Origin: VAZQ01 sp963841705 | GTDB taxonomy: Bacteria > Pseudomonadota > Alphaproteobacteria > Rhizobiales > Xanthobacteraceae | DNA length: 64,000 nucleotides | NCBI GenBank assembly: GCA_963841705.1 | Contig: CAWJDY010000079.1 | Coordinates: 59,517 to 123,516, forward strand | Direction: 5' to 3' | Shown here: positions 8,136 through 16,601 of the stretch, piece after piece | Layout: each line of letters begins with the position of its first letter | Position numbering within the stretch: position 1 is the first letter of the stretch | Program-made: the position numbers and the translations under genes | Notes under the pieces: generated by a model | What the model saw: only the letters and a program-made list of their open reading frames with translations | The model's database searches: none | Told to the model about the DNA's origin: nothing

Positions 8136-9026
8136 ATGACGCACGTGCATGCTCTCGTCGGCTCGGAAGCCGCCAGCCCACCCGTAGTTCGCAAGATCCG
8201 CATCCGGGACCTGAAAGACGCGCTGGCCAGCGGCCTTGCCGACTTCTCCGCCATGCCCACGCACGCGGCGTTTCTCTGCCTCATCTATCCGATTGTCGGG
8301 CTTGTCTTTGCGAGAGTGATCGTCGGATACGACGTACTGTCTCTGCTGTTCCCTCTGGCTTCGGGATTTGCCCTTGTGGGCCCGTTTGCCGGGGTCGGCT
8401 TGTATGAGTTGAGCCGCCAGCGCGAGCAGGGACTCAACCCTTCCTGGCAGAACGCCTTCGACGTGTTGCACTCGCCCTCGCGCGGCGCGATCGCCGCGCT
8501 CGGCTTCCTGCTGCTGGTGATCTTCCTGATCTGGGTCGCCGTGGCCGAGGCGATCTACATCGCGACCTTCGGCTACCAACCGGCAGCATCGATCCCGGAT
8601 TTTTTGCACCAGGTCTTCACCACCCCTGCAGGCTGGAAGCTCATCGTCATCGGCAACGTGGTGGGCTTTTTGTTTGCACTCGCGGTGCTCATGATCAGCG
8701 TGGTCTCGTTCCCGCTCCTGCTCGACCGCGATGTCGGCGCCGTTGAAGCAGTCCTGACCTCGCTGCGCGCGGTCGCGGCGAACCCGATCCCGATGGCGGT
8801 CTGGGGGCTGATCGTAGCGGGCCTGCTGGTGATCGGGTCGGTGCCGTTCTTCGTCGGGCTTGCGGTCGTGTTGCCGGTACTCGGACACGCCGCGTGGCAC
8901 CTCTATCGCAAGCTGATCGAGCCCGACCTGAGCCCTCGACCGCAACAGCCCACTCCAACGAGAAGGCAGCGGCGTTATGCGGCCCAGTTTCCCGCGGCGC
9001 TTTTTGGCGGCGAGAACCGGCCGTAA
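8136..9026 (+). CDS. DUF2189 family integral membrane protein
   Basis: The 296-residue product has an N-terminal IRIRDLKDALASGLADFSAM segment and six or so hydrophobic helices, for example AAFLCLIYPIVGLVFARVIV and GAIAALGFLLLVIFLIWVAV. The order and the phrase GPFAGVGLYELSRQREQG fit the DUF2189 family, inner-membrane proteins of unknown function. The ATG at 8136 is preceded by GGAGG at good spacing and is preferred over the TTG at 8118. The Arg-rich C-terminus is presumably cytoplasmic. It converges on the hydrolase gene at 9050-10129. Confidence 0.85.
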   Translation: MTHVHALVGSEAASPPVVRKIRIRDLKDALASGLADFSAMPTHAAFLCLIYPIVGLVFARVIVGYDVLSLLFPLASGFALVGPFAGVGLYELSRQREQGLNPSWQNAFDVLHSPSRGAIAALGFLLLVIFLIWVAVAEAIYIATFGYQPAASIPDFLHQVFTTPAGWKLIVIGNVVGFLFALAVLMISVVSFPLLLDRDVGAVEAVLTSLRAVAANPIPMAVWGLIVAGLLVIGSVPFFVGLAVVLPVLGHAAWHLYRKLIEPDLSPRPQQPTPTRRQRRYAAQFPAALFGGENRP

Positions 9027-9049
9027 GAATCTCGTACTGGTCGTTGGGC

Positions 9050-10129
9050 CTACGAATAGGAAAGACCGCGTGGTCGGTCGACCAGCTCGCAGATCTCCGT
9101 CACCCGCAAGGGCAGATCGCTTTCCGCCTGGGGCTCGTAGCCGGCCACCCGGAGGATTCCGCGGGCCGGGCACATCTCAACGGCACAGCGGGTGAACCAG
9201 TTGAGCACCGGCGGGACCAGCCAGGCCATGTCGCCGCTGAACCCATGCCGCCACGACCAGAGCGCTTCGCGCCGGGCGCGGCTGCGCGCCGCCGCATCTT
9301 CGTAGGAGCAGGTGAACAACAGGTTGGCGGCAACTCGCGCCTCCCACGGCTCCTGGCCGTGGAACCAGTCGTTCGCTGCTGCCGTGGTATCGCAATGGGT
9401 GGCGTACCCCTCCTCGGTGCGCTCGATCACGCAGCGCTCCCCGGGCTCAAGGCCGACGAGCGTGAATATCGCGGGACGCGCAATCGGGGTTGTTTCCAGC
9501 CGATGTTTCGCCTCGGCAAAATCGCGACAGATCTCGAATACATCGCGCAAGAGATGCGCGGCAGGGCAAAACTTGACGCGCCAGGTGCCAAGGGCGTTGA
9601 GCGCAAGATCGATGGGGCGTAGCCGGCGGTGCCGGGTGCGGCGCCAGAGCGGCGCCTGGTTGATCGCAGCAGCGAACCGCTCGGGGGCCAAGGCGGTCAG
9701 CGTGCCGGCATAGCCGGGCCAAGCGACGCTGAAGAAATCGCCGGCTGGACCGCGCATGCGCGCCACTTCCAGGTGGCGGCCAAGGCCGCGGAACGGCCAA
9801 TCCAGCGTGCGCACCAGCCAGGGCACCCTGCCCTCCTCGCGCGCCACCGCCGTGCAGCCCCATTCATAAGTGCCGTTGAGGAACCAAACGCCGGGAAACC
9901 CCAGAGCTGCCGCAATCGACCGGATCTCGGGCACATAGGGGGATGCCGAGCGCGCCAGCCAACGACGCGTGATGGCGTCCATTGCCGGCAGCAGCATCTG
10001 CAGCGATGCCGGCAGCCAAGACAGGCAGTCGTCCCGCAACGCGCGCGCCCGCGCGCGCCCATCGATGGCGTGGCGCACCGGCCCGCCCTCGCGGACGTCG
10101 GTGATCGGAATGATGCTCAGGTTATCCAT
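9050..10129 (-). CDS. Ntn-type cysteine hydrolase resembling acid ceramidase/NAAA
   Basis: The 359-residue product (start MDNLSIIPITDVREGG) has a motif pair typical of the linear-amide hydrolases. EWGCTAVAREEG carries a candidate nucleophile Cys92, and RTLDWPF follows about 15 residues later, matching the R-N-x-D-[FW] pattern of acid ceramidase and NAAA. Next comes GTLTALAPERFAAAINQAPL, as in the same fold. In that family, self-cleavage before the Cys activates the enzyme, which then cuts fatty-acid amides. There is no signal peptide, so it is likely cytoplasmic. The substrate is unknown. A longer start at 10222 would abut the divergent gene and is less likely. Confidence 0.6.
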   Translation of the reverse strand: MDNLSIIPITDVREGGPVRHAIDGRARARALRDDCLSWLPASLQMLLPAMDAITRRWLARSASPYVPEIRSIAAALGFPGVWFLNGTYEWGCTAVAREEGRVPWLVRTLDWPFRGLGRHLEVARMRGPAGDFFSVAWPGYAGTLTALAPERFAAAINQAPLWRRTRHRRLRPIDLALNALGTWRVKFCPAAHLLRDVFEICRDFAEAKHRLETTPIARPAIFTLVGLEPGERCVIERTEEGYATHCDTTAAANDWFHGQEPWEARVAANLLFTCSYEDAAARSRARREALWSWRHGFSGDMAWLVPPVLNWFTRCAVEMCPARGILRVAGYEPQAESDLPLRVTEICELVDRPRGLSYS

Positions 10130-10222
10130 GCTTGATGCCAACCCATTGGCCCCTCCCGGCACATTCGTTACATTGCGACCGCACCGTGCGGGGCGCGTGG
10201 CGTACGGCGTGGAGGGATTCAA

Positions 10223-10594
10223 GTGTATCAGGCCATTGTCAAGCTCGTCGGCATTGTCTTCGCGGTCGTCGGCGCGGCCTCGACAGCTTCGGGCGATGAC
10301 GATTCGGCGCTTATCGGCACCTATACCGAAAACCAGCCGTGCAAGGCTGACGAGTTGGACCCAAACGTGGGACGCGTCAAGATCACACCGACCCAGATCG
10401 ACTCGGTGTTCGGACTATGTACCATTCTTGAAACCAAGCACGAGGGCAAGACATACATGATGCACGTCGAATGTCCGGGGCCAGGCGGGAGCCAGATGCT
10501 GGGGGATATCAGCTTCAGCTTGCGGGAGGACAAGACCGTCGATTTTTCGGATCAGGATCAGACCTACAAAGCGCTACTGTACAAATGCCCGTGA
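10223..10594 (+). CDS. small secreted protein of unknown function
   Basis: The start is a GTG preceded by GGAGGGATTCAA. The 123-residue product has a signal peptide (hydrophobic LVGIVFAVVGAASTASG) and a mature domain of about 100 residues. The mature part holds four cysteines (CKADE, GLCTIL, VECPG, and a final YKCP), which could form two disulfides in the periplasm. I do not recognise the family. It is divergent from the hydrolase at 9050-10129 and is followed by a palindromic repeat. Confidence 0.7.
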   Translation: MYQAIVKLVGIVFAVVGAASTASGDDDSALIGTYTENQPCKADELDPNVGRVKITPTQIDSVFGLCTILETKHEGKTYMMHVECPGPGGSQMLGDISFSLREDKTVDFSDQDQTYKALLYKCP

Positions 10595-10639
10595 GGGTTC
10601 ATAGCGGCGGATTGGCGTCATTGCGTGAGAGATTTTACT

Positions 10640-10756
10640 TTGGGTGTCATTCCGGGGCGCCGGCAAGTCGGCCATGCCGACTTGCCGGCGAGCTCGCGGA
10701 GCTTGTGCTCGGACGGCGCATAGCGCCGATCCGAGTGCTCGCGTCCCCGGAATGAC
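10640..10756. repeat. mosaic intergenic palindrome (GTCATTCCGGGG...CCCCGGAATGAC)
   Basis: Outer arms GTCATTCCGGGGC and its near complement ending CCCCGGAATGAC enclose two inner hairpins: GCCGGCAAGTCGGC/GCCGACTTGCCGGC, and CGGACGGCGC/GCGCCGATCCG. Related modules recur at 26219-26475. Such mosaics are common between genes in Bradyrhizobium-like genomes and may act as terminators or RNA stabilisers. Confidence 0.7.
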
Positions 10757-10792
10757 CATCGAAGTTTAAGGTGTGGAAAAGGTGAGAACGCC

Positions 10793-11563
10793 ATGAGCTA
10801 TGAAAGCATGCTTGCGGAAACGGTCGCGTTTCGCGGTCACAACGGCGATGTCGGCGAGGCCTATTACGCCCGCCCGCTGGGCGCCGGCCCGTGGCCGGGC
10901 GTGGTGCTGATCCATCACATGCCGGGATGGGACGAGTGGATCAAGGAAGCGACCCGCAAGCTCGCCCACCATGGATTGCCGACGATCTCGCCGCATTTGT
11001 ATTTCCGCGAAGGACCGGGCAGCCCCGACGATGTCGGTGCGCGCGTGCGCGCGGCCGGCGGCGTGCCCGACGAGCAGGTCATGGGCGACGTGAAAGGCTG
11101 CATGGAGCTCCTGCGGGCGCAGCCCTACTCGAACGGGAAGGTCGGAGTGATCGGCTTCTGCTCGGGCGGGCGTCATGCCTATCTCGCCGCCTGCACGCAC
11201 CCGGATCTCGATGCAGCGGTCGACTGCTGGGGCGGCAACGTGATCGTGGACGATAAAAAGCAGCTCAACGCCAAGCGTCCGGTGGCCCCGATCGAGCTTA
11301 CGGAGCGGATGCGCTGCCCGCTGCTTGGGCTGTTCGGCAACGACGACGAAAATCCCAACCGCGATCAGGTCAACCGCACCGAGGCGGTGCTCAAGAAGCT
11401 CGGCAAGACCTATGAGTTCCACCGTTACGACGGCGCGGGTCACGCGTTCTTCAACGCGTCGCGGCTCGCTTACCGTCCCGAGCAGGCGCTCGACGGCTGG
11501 AGCAAGGTTGTCGCGTTTTTTCATAAGCGCCTCGCGACCCCGGCGGTCGCGCGCGCCGCCTGA
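10793..11563 (+). CDS. dienelactone hydrolase family protein
   Basis: The 256-residue alpha/beta hydrolase has the dienelactone-hydrolase nucleophile elbow GFCSGG with Cys123, an acid in GNDDENP (about Asp184) and the histidine in GAGHAFFN (His217): a complete Cys-Asp-His triad. The N-terminal PWPGVVLIHHMPGWDEWIKE provides the oxyanion-side strand. Classical members open dienelactones in chlorocatechol breakdown, but this broad family handles many esters and lactones. It heads a same-strand run with the DUF6295 gene 19 bases on and an enoyl-CoA hydratase, which points to an aromatic or fatty-acid catabolic set. Confidence 0.88.
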   Translation: MSYESMLAETVAFRGHNGDVGEAYYARPLGAGPWPGVVLIHHMPGWDEWIKEATRKLAHHGLPTISPHLYFREGPGSPDDVGARVRAAGGVPDEQVMGDVKGCMELLRAQPYSNGKVGVIGFCSGGRHAYLAACTHPDLDAAVDCWGGNVIVDDKKQLNAKRPVAPIELTERMRCPLLGLFGNDDENPNRDQVNRTEAVLKKLGKTYEFHRYDGAGHAFFNASRLAYRPEQALDGWSKVVAFFHKRLATPAVARAA

Positions 11564-11582
11564 CGAATGAAAGGAGAAACAC

Positions 11583-11864
11583 ATGTGCTCATACATCGTC
11601 GAGAAAGCGAAGCTTCTTGGCAGCGCCAAAGGCGCGAACGGCTGGATGCGGATCGATACCGCCAACGTCTATTACGACCATCCCTTCCACTCCCCGCTCG
11701 ATCATGCGCTGGGGATCGACTTCGTCAATGAGGCGGAAGGCGGACGCGAGCGCGTCGCGGTGGAGCTGAGCGCAAATTCGGCCCGCCGCCTGGTGGAGAA
11801 AATCCTTGCCGCCCTGGCGAGCGGCGAAGCCGCCCATGGGACTACGGTTGGAGCCACTCGCTGA
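11583..11864 (+). CDS. DUF6295 family small protein
   Basis: The 93-residue protein begins MCSYIVEKAKLLGSAKGANG. Its central part, YYDHPFHSPLDHALGIDFVNE, followed by RVAVELSANSARRLVEKILAAL, is the pattern I associate with DUF6295. The clustered His/Asp could bind a metal, but no activity is known to me. The ATG follows AAAGGAGAAACAC, a strong ribosome-binding site. Its position just after the dienelactone hydrolase suggests co-transcription. Confidence 0.75.
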   Translation: MCSYIVEKAKLLGSAKGANGWMRIDTANVYYDHPFHSPLDHALGIDFVNEAEGGRERVAVELSANSARRLVEKILAALASGEAAHGTTVGATR

Positions 11865-11873
11865 AGGCGCGGC

Positions 11874-12674
11874 ATGCACGGCGCGCTCCGTCCCGCTGCG
11901 AGCATGGATCCCCCGCTGCGCTACGAGGTCTCAGACAACATCGCGGAAATCAGTCTCGCGCACCCGCCGGTGAATGCGCTCGATCTACCCCTGATCGAGC
12001 GACTTATCGAGACCCTGCGGCAGGCCGCTGTCGACCGGAATATCCGCGCGGTCGTCCTCGGCAGCGCGCTGCCGGGGCGTTTCAGTGCCGGGCTCGATCT
12101 TCGCGAACTGCTCGGCCAATCGGAAACCCAGGTACGGCGATATCTCGAGAAGCTCTATGTCGAGCTCGCCGATGTTCAATACAATCTGGGCAAGCCCTCG
12201 ATCGCCGCCGTGACCGGCACGGCGCGCGGCGGCGGCATGACCCTGGCCATCTCCTGCGATGTGCTGATTGCCGGGGAAAGCACCACCTTCGGGTATCCCG
12301 AGATCGATCGCGGACTGCTCCCGGCGATCCATTTTGCGCATCTTCCCGGCATCGTCGGCCGCCATCGCGCCTTCGAGCTGTTGTTCAGCGGGCGCAGCTT
12401 CAGCGCGCAGGAAGCGACTTCGCTCGGATTGGTAAGCAGGGTCGCACCGGACGAGAGCGTGCGAAACGAAGCGCTGGCGCTCGCTCGCACCTTTGCAGCG
12501 AAGGCACCTACGGCAATGAGGCTCGGACGCGCGGCCTTCATGCGCGCGAACGATCATCGGCGCAAGGTTGCCGACGCCGTGGACGTGTTCTGCAGTTCCG
12601 TTGCGAGCGACGATGCCCAGGAAGGCCTGCGGGCGTTCCTGGAGAAGCGCCCACCGCGCTGGTTCGAATCCTGA
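11874..12674 (+). CDS. enoyl-CoA hydratase/isomerase family protein
   Basis: The 266-residue product is a crotonase-fold enzyme. RFSAGLDLRELLG forms the first oxyanion-hole strand and TGTARGGGMTLAISCDVLIA the second. These are followed by FGYPEIDRGLLPAIHFAHL and RAFELLFSGRSFSAQEATSL. Crotonase members act on acyl-CoA thioesters (hydration, isomerisation or ring cleavage). The usual catalytic glutamates are not both obvious, so the exact reaction is open. An alternative ATG at 11904 removes ten residues. It starts 10 bases after the DUF6295 stop and converges on the FAD monooxygenase, with one base between the stops. Confidence 0.85.
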   Translation: MHGALRPAASMDPPLRYEVSDNIAEISLAHPPVNALDLPLIERLIETLRQAAVDRNIRAVVLGSALPGRFSAGLDLRELLGQSETQVRRYLEKLYVELADVQYNLGKPSIAAVTGTARGGGMTLAISCDVLIAGESTTFGYPEIDRGLLPAIHFAHLPGIVGRHRAFELLFSGRSFSAQEATSLGLVSRVAPDESVRNEALALARTFAAKAPTAMRLGRAAFMRANDHRRKVADAVDVFCSSVASDDAQEGLRAFLEKRPPRWFES

Positions 12675-12675
12675 T

Positions 12676-13875
12676 TCAGATCTGCGCTGCGGTCGCGTCG
12701 TAGGCATAAAGCCACTCCATCCGCTCGCGCAGGCGGACCTGCTGCCATCTTCGCGCCACCTCGCTTGCAATCGCGTCCTTGTCGGCAAGCGCGGGGCTGA
12801 ACACGTCGTTGCGGTTCTCGTGCGATTTGCGCACCACCACGGCGGTGCGCTCCCGCCGGATCTCTTCATACCGCGCGAAGGCCGCGGCGGGGTCGGCAAA
12901 ATATTTCTGCAGACATGCGGCGATCACGTAAGCGTCCTCGATCGCCATCACCGCGCCTTGTCCCAGGAACGGCAGCACCGGATGGCAAGCGTCCCCAAGC
13001 AGGCTGATGCGCCCCTTCGACCACTGCCGCATCGGCCCGCGCACCATCAACGCCCATTTGAAAGGCATCTTGACGTGGCGAATGATGGCATGGACGTCCG
13101 GGTGCCAGCCCGGATAGTCCCGCGCGAGCTCATCCGTCGTGCCGGCGACGGTCCAGGATTCGATCTGCCAGTCGTCGCGCTCGACCAGACTGATGAAGTT
13201 CATGAGCTCGCCGCGACGAATGGGATAATGCAGCACGTGGCCGCTCGGTCCGAGCCAGTTCGTTCCGACCATTTGCGCCAGGTGCGACGGAAGGCATTCC
13301 ATCGGCACGGTCGCGCGCCAGGCGACAACGCCGGTGAACTCTGGCCGATCCGCGCCAAACAGACATGCGCGAACCTTGGAATGAATGCCATCCGCGCCGA
13401 TCACGTACGCAGCCCGCACCGTTTCCCCGGTGTCGAAGCGCACCGCTGCGTCCCTTTCGCGCTGGCTAACGTCGGCACAGCGCTTGCCCAGCTGGATGGC
13501 GTTGGGCTTGAGGCGGCGGACCGCATCGGCGAGCATTCCGTGCAGGTCGGCGCGGTGGAGCATCACGTGCGGCGTGCCGTAGCGCTCCCGCGTGACCGCG
13601 CCCAGGTCGAACCAGTCCCAGGTCTCGCCCGTGCTCCAGTGACGAATTTGGCGGCGCGACGGAACCACCTCGATTGCGTGCAACGCTGCCTCAAGGCCGA
13701 GCGCGTACAGAACACGAGTGCCATTTGAGCTGATCTGAATGCCGGCGCCGATCTCTCCCAGCTCCGGCGACTGCTCGTAGACATCGACGTCGTGCCCTCG
13801 CCGCAAAAGCGCCAATGCCGCGGCCAGGCCGCCGATGCCGGCGCCGACGATCGCTATCGTGTTTGTTGTTTCCAT
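12676..13875 (-). CDS. FAD-dependent aromatic monooxygenase (salicylate hydroxylase-like)
   Basis: From METTNTIAIVGAGIGGLAAA the product is 399 residues. GAGIGGL is the FAD-binding Rossmann motif, YVIGADGIHSKVRACLFG the conserved DG motif, and ISLLGDACHPVLPFLGQGAV the GD motif that closes the FAD site. This order marks single-component flavin hydroxylases of the salicylate, 3-hydroxybenzoate or 6-hydroxynicotinate type. They use NAD(P)H and oxygen to hydroxylate an aromatic ring. It converges on the dienelactone hydrolase/crotonase run, so it may belong to the same aromatic pathway. The frame can also start at 13893. Confidence 0.87.
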   Translation of the reverse strand: METTNTIAIVGAGIGGLAAALALLRRGHDVDVYEQSPELGEIGAGIQISSNGTRVLYALGLEAALHAIEVVPSRRQIRHWSTGETWDWFDLGAVTRERYGTPHVMLHRADLHGMLADAVRRLKPNAIQLGKRCADVSQRERDAAVRFDTGETVRAAYVIGADGIHSKVRACLFGADRPEFTGVVAWRATVPMECLPSHLAQMVGTNWLGPSGHVLHYPIRRGELMNFISLVERDDWQIESWTVAGTTDELARDYPGWHPDVHAIIRHVKMPFKWALMVRGPMRQWSKGRISLLGDACHPVLPFLGQGAVMAIEDAYVIAACLQKYFADPAAAFARYEEIRRERTAVVVRKSHENRNDVFSPALADKDAIASEVARRWQQVRLRERMEWLYAYDATAAQI

Positions 13876-13960
13876 TGCAGAAGCTTGCCCCAATCAGCAC
13901 GGTCAGCTAGATGCGCGTCTTGCTGGTATGACACACAAAACGTGCGGCGCACGCGGTGTG

Positions 13961-14150
13961 CTCCCCTCCCCCTTGTGGGGGAGGGGTTGGGGGTGGGGGT
14001 GATGAGATAGTGGTAACACCGTTGCAAAACTCGCCACCCCCCTCCCCACCCCTCCCCCAACGCAAGTCGGGCCTGCCCGACTTGCGCATCATCATGGGCA
14101 ACCGGGGCAAGCCCCGGTTGCGTGGGGGAGGGAGCAGACCGAGTCTGCCG
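13961..14150. repeat. G-rich/C-rich palindromic intergenic repeat
   Basis: CTCCCCTCCCCCTTG and GTGGGGGAGGGG form the first hairpin. Later come GGGGGTGGGGGTGATGAG and its partner CCACCCCCCTCCCCACCCC, then CAAGTCGGGC/GCCCGACTTG and CAACCGGGGC/GCCCCGGTTG. The nested arms fill most of the gap between the monooxygenase promoter region and rimO. It is likely a mosaic repeat family rather than a gene. Confidence 0.65.
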
Positions 14151-14189
14151 CGCACACGCTGAGTACATCTCACCTAAGCCTCGCGTCCC

Positions 14190-15578
14190 ATGATCATGTC
14201 CAACCACGATATCACCGCGGATGACAGTGCTGCCCCCAAGGTGAGCTTCGTCTCGCTCGGATGCCCCAAGGCACTGGTCGACAGCGAGCGCATCATCACC
14301 CGCCTGCGCGCCGAGGGCTATGAGCTTGCCCGCGATCATCGCGGCGCTGATCTCGTCGTCGTCAACACCTGCGGCTTTCTCGACAGCGCCCAGGCGGAGT
14401 CGCTTGCCGCGATCGGCAAGGCGCTCGATGAGAACGGGAAGGTGATCGTGACCGGCTGCATGGGGGCAGAGCCGGAAAAGATCACGCATGCTTTTCCCCG
14501 CGTGCTGGCGGTCACCGGCCCGCAGCAGTACGAGAGCGTGATCGAGGCGGTCCATCGCGCGGTTGCGCCGCGTCACCATCCCTTCGTCGACCTTCTCCCG
14601 CCCGAGGGCATCAAGCTCACGCCACGGCATTACGCCTATCTGAAGATTTCCGAGGGCTGCAACAACCGCTGCACCTTCTGCATCATCCCCAAGCTGCGCG
14701 GCAATCTGGTCTCACGACCCGCAGCCGAGGTGCTGCGGGAAGCCGAGCGGCTGGTTGCCGCCGGCGTCAAGGAGCTGCTGGTCATCTCGCAGGACACTTC
14801 GGCGTACGGCACCGACCTGAAATATGCGGCGAGCGAATGGAAGGGCCAAACCGTGCGCGCGCGGTTTTTCGACCTGGCGAGCGCGCTTGCCGAACTCGGG
14901 GTCTGGGTCCGGCTGCATTACGTCTATCCCTATCCGCACGTGGACGACGTCATCCCGTTGCTGGCGGAAGGCAAGCTTCTGCCCTATCTCGACATCCCGT
15001 TTCAGCATGCGGCCGAGCCCGTGCTCAAGCGCATGAGGCGCCCGGCGGCGCAGGAAAAAACACTGCAACGCATCGCGCGCTGGCGCGAGATCTGCCCCGA
15101 GCTGACCATTCGCTCCACGTTCATCGTCGGGTTTCCGGGAGAGACGGAAGAGGATTTCCGCATCCTCCTCGACTGGCTCGATGCGGCTGAGCTCGATCGG
15201 GTCGGCTGCTTTCGTTACGAGGCGGTCAATGGCGCGCGCGCAAACGAGCTCGCTCCGCCCGTACCCGACACGATCAAAGAGGAGCGCTGGCACCGCTTGA
15301 TGTGCTGCCAGCAGGCAATCTCGACCCGACGGCTTCGCCGCAAGGTCGGAACCCGCCAGCAGGTCATCATCGACGAGGTCTGCGGCCCAGCTTCCCGCGC
15401 GGCGCACGCGGCTTCCGGCGCGTTTGCCGCGAAAGGCCGCAGCAAGGCGGACGCGCCGGAGATCGACGGCACTGTCTTCGTATCGAGCCGCCGGCCGCTG
15501 CGCGTGGGTGAGGTGGCCACGGTGAAGATCGAGCGCGCGGAGGCCTACGATCTGCACGGAACGGCGGTGGGATTCTAA
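14190..15578 (+). CDS. rimO: ribosomal protein S12 methylthiotransferase RimO
   Basis: The 462-residue radical-SAM enzyme adds a methylthio group to a conserved aspartate of ribosomal protein S12. The N-terminal MTTase domain holds three Cys for the auxiliary cluster (Cys25 in SLGCPKALVDSE, Cys61 in NTCGFLDSAQ, Cys90 in TGCMG). The radical-SAM motif CNNRCTFC has Cys157, 161 and 164. SLGCPKALVDSE distinguishes RimO from the related tRNA enzyme MiaB. A C-terminal TRAM domain (from about residue 375, TRQQVIIDEV) ends the protein, with an Ala/Lys-rich insertion before its last strands. Six further bases upstream (ATGATC) could serve as start instead of ATGTCC. Confidence 0.95.
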   Translation: MIMSNHDITADDSAAPKVSFVSLGCPKALVDSERIITRLRAEGYELARDHRGADLVVVNTCGFLDSAQAESLAAIGKALDENGKVIVTGCMGAEPEKITHAFPRVLAVTGPQQYESVIEAVHRAVAPRHHPFVDLLPPEGIKLTPRHYAYLKISEGCNNRCTFCIIPKLRGNLVSRPAAEVLREAERLVAAGVKELLVISQDTSAYGTDLKYAASEWKGQTVRARFFDLASALAELGVWVRLHYVYPYPHVDDVIPLLAEGKLLPYLDIPFQHAAEPVLKRMRRPAAQEKTLQRIARWREICPELTIRSTFIVGFPGETEEDFRILLDWLDAAELDRVGCFRYEAVNGARANELAPPVPDTIKEERWHRLMCCQQAISTRRLRRKVGTRQQVIIDEVCGPASRAAHAASGAFAAKGRSKADAPEIDGTVFVSSRRPLRVGEVATVKIERAEAYDLHGTAVGF

Positions 15579-15689
15579 TTTCGACGCCAGCGCCAACTGC
15601 CGGGTAACGCTGTAGTTTCGTGGCTCCTAAGGCTTACGGCCTCCACTGGCGGAACGGCATTACCGTGCGAGTCCCGGCCCGATCTATTT

Positions 15690-15957
15690 TTACGAGAGCG
15701 CTGTGATCCAACATCGCATGGGATGCTTTCGTGTCTTCATGTTGATGACCAGCTCGAATTTGGTCGGCTGCAGCACCGGCAGATCGGCGGGCTTCTCGCC
15801 TTTGAGAATCCGGCCGGCGAGCGTTCCACCTTTCGGTTTCCGAAGAAGACGACAGCATACCGATACGCCGCACCCGCTCGGCCTGCTGCGCGCGCGCAGC
15901 GACCGGCCAAGTGGCTGTTGTGCCTCCGAGAAGCGTAATGAACTCCCGGCGGTCGCG
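15690..15957 (-). pseudogene. fifth ABC solute-binding protein copy, internally deleted
   Basis: On the minus strand the DNA reads RREFITLLGG and then QQAERVRRIGMLSSSSETE, nearly the start of the intact copy at 19545-18556. It then jumps, in another frame, to GRILKGEKPADLPVLQ and KFELVINMKT, the usual C-terminal region of the copies next door. About 250 internal codons and the final DEVIE end are missing. Its 5' end meets the group II intron remnant. It is clearly the downstream member of the tandem array and no longer functional. Confidence 0.8.
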
Positions 15958-16600
15958 GTAGGGACGCGAGTTACCTCGCGCCCCCCGCACAGATCCGTAC
16001 GTGCAGCTTTCCCGCATACGGTTCCCACCTTGGGTATCCACGGCAACTATATGCTGCCGTATGCGAGCCAGCATCTTTGACACGCTTATGCGGCGCTGAG
16101 TCCGGCGCGTGCGTTGCTGGTCCGCATTCCCCTTGGTCTCCGCCCTTCGCTCCACCGGCTCCGCAGCGGATCGCTCCGCTTTGTTCGTCGGCTTCACAGC
16201 TACTATGGCGGAGCGCGACTTCTCGTGCCCGTGCATCATCGGCTACGGCTCCTCACCTTCCCGATGCGGACCATCCCTCGCACTCGACACTGACGGCCAG
16301 TCACGAGATATCCCAGCTTCCGACGCGATCCTTTTGCGCGTGATGTGGCCCTCGACCCCGGCGGGACGACAATGCCTCGCATAACGGCATTGCACATGTT
16401 GCGTTCGATCATGAAAACAATCTCCGCTCCCGCGAGTTCATCATTTCGTGGCTCACTCCCACACCCCACGCAACCGCTGTGTACGCTTCGTGTTCGGCGT
16501 CGCCGCCGCCTCACGCAACACTCGCTTCCAGGCGGCTTGCTAGGCCTTACCTGGGCCGGACTTACACCGGCTGATCGCGCCAGCTTCGCTGGCGCCTTCT
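15958..16600 (-). mobile_element. group II intron remnant with truncated maturase start
   Basis: Read on the minus strand, 16024-15992 is GAACCGTATGCGGGAAAGC followed by TGCACGTACGGATC. This is close to the 34-nt domain V hairpin of group II introns, and a GGGGGGCGCGAGG/CTCGCGTCCC domain VI-like stem follows (15986-15961). Upstream, an ATG at 16239 opens MMHGHEKSRSAIVAVKPTNK, the N-terminus I recognise from intron-encoded reverse transcriptases. It is followed at once by a C-terminal-like ...VAVDTQGGNRMRES. The reverse transcriptase core is deleted. No GUGYG 5' intron end is visible. The domain V triad reads AAC in place of AGC, so splicing is unlikely. Confidence 0.75.
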
Positions 16601-16601
16601 C

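Noticed and set aside
10223..10594. Secreted protein as an antitoxin or immunity partner of the neighbouring hydrolase
   Set aside because: The genes are divergent, the hydrolase has no export signal, and no motif supports a link.
12568..13728. Long plus-strand frame (386 codons) opposite the FAD monooxygenase
   Set aside because: It mirrors the third codon positions of the clear monooxygenase gene on the other strand and has no recognisable domain.
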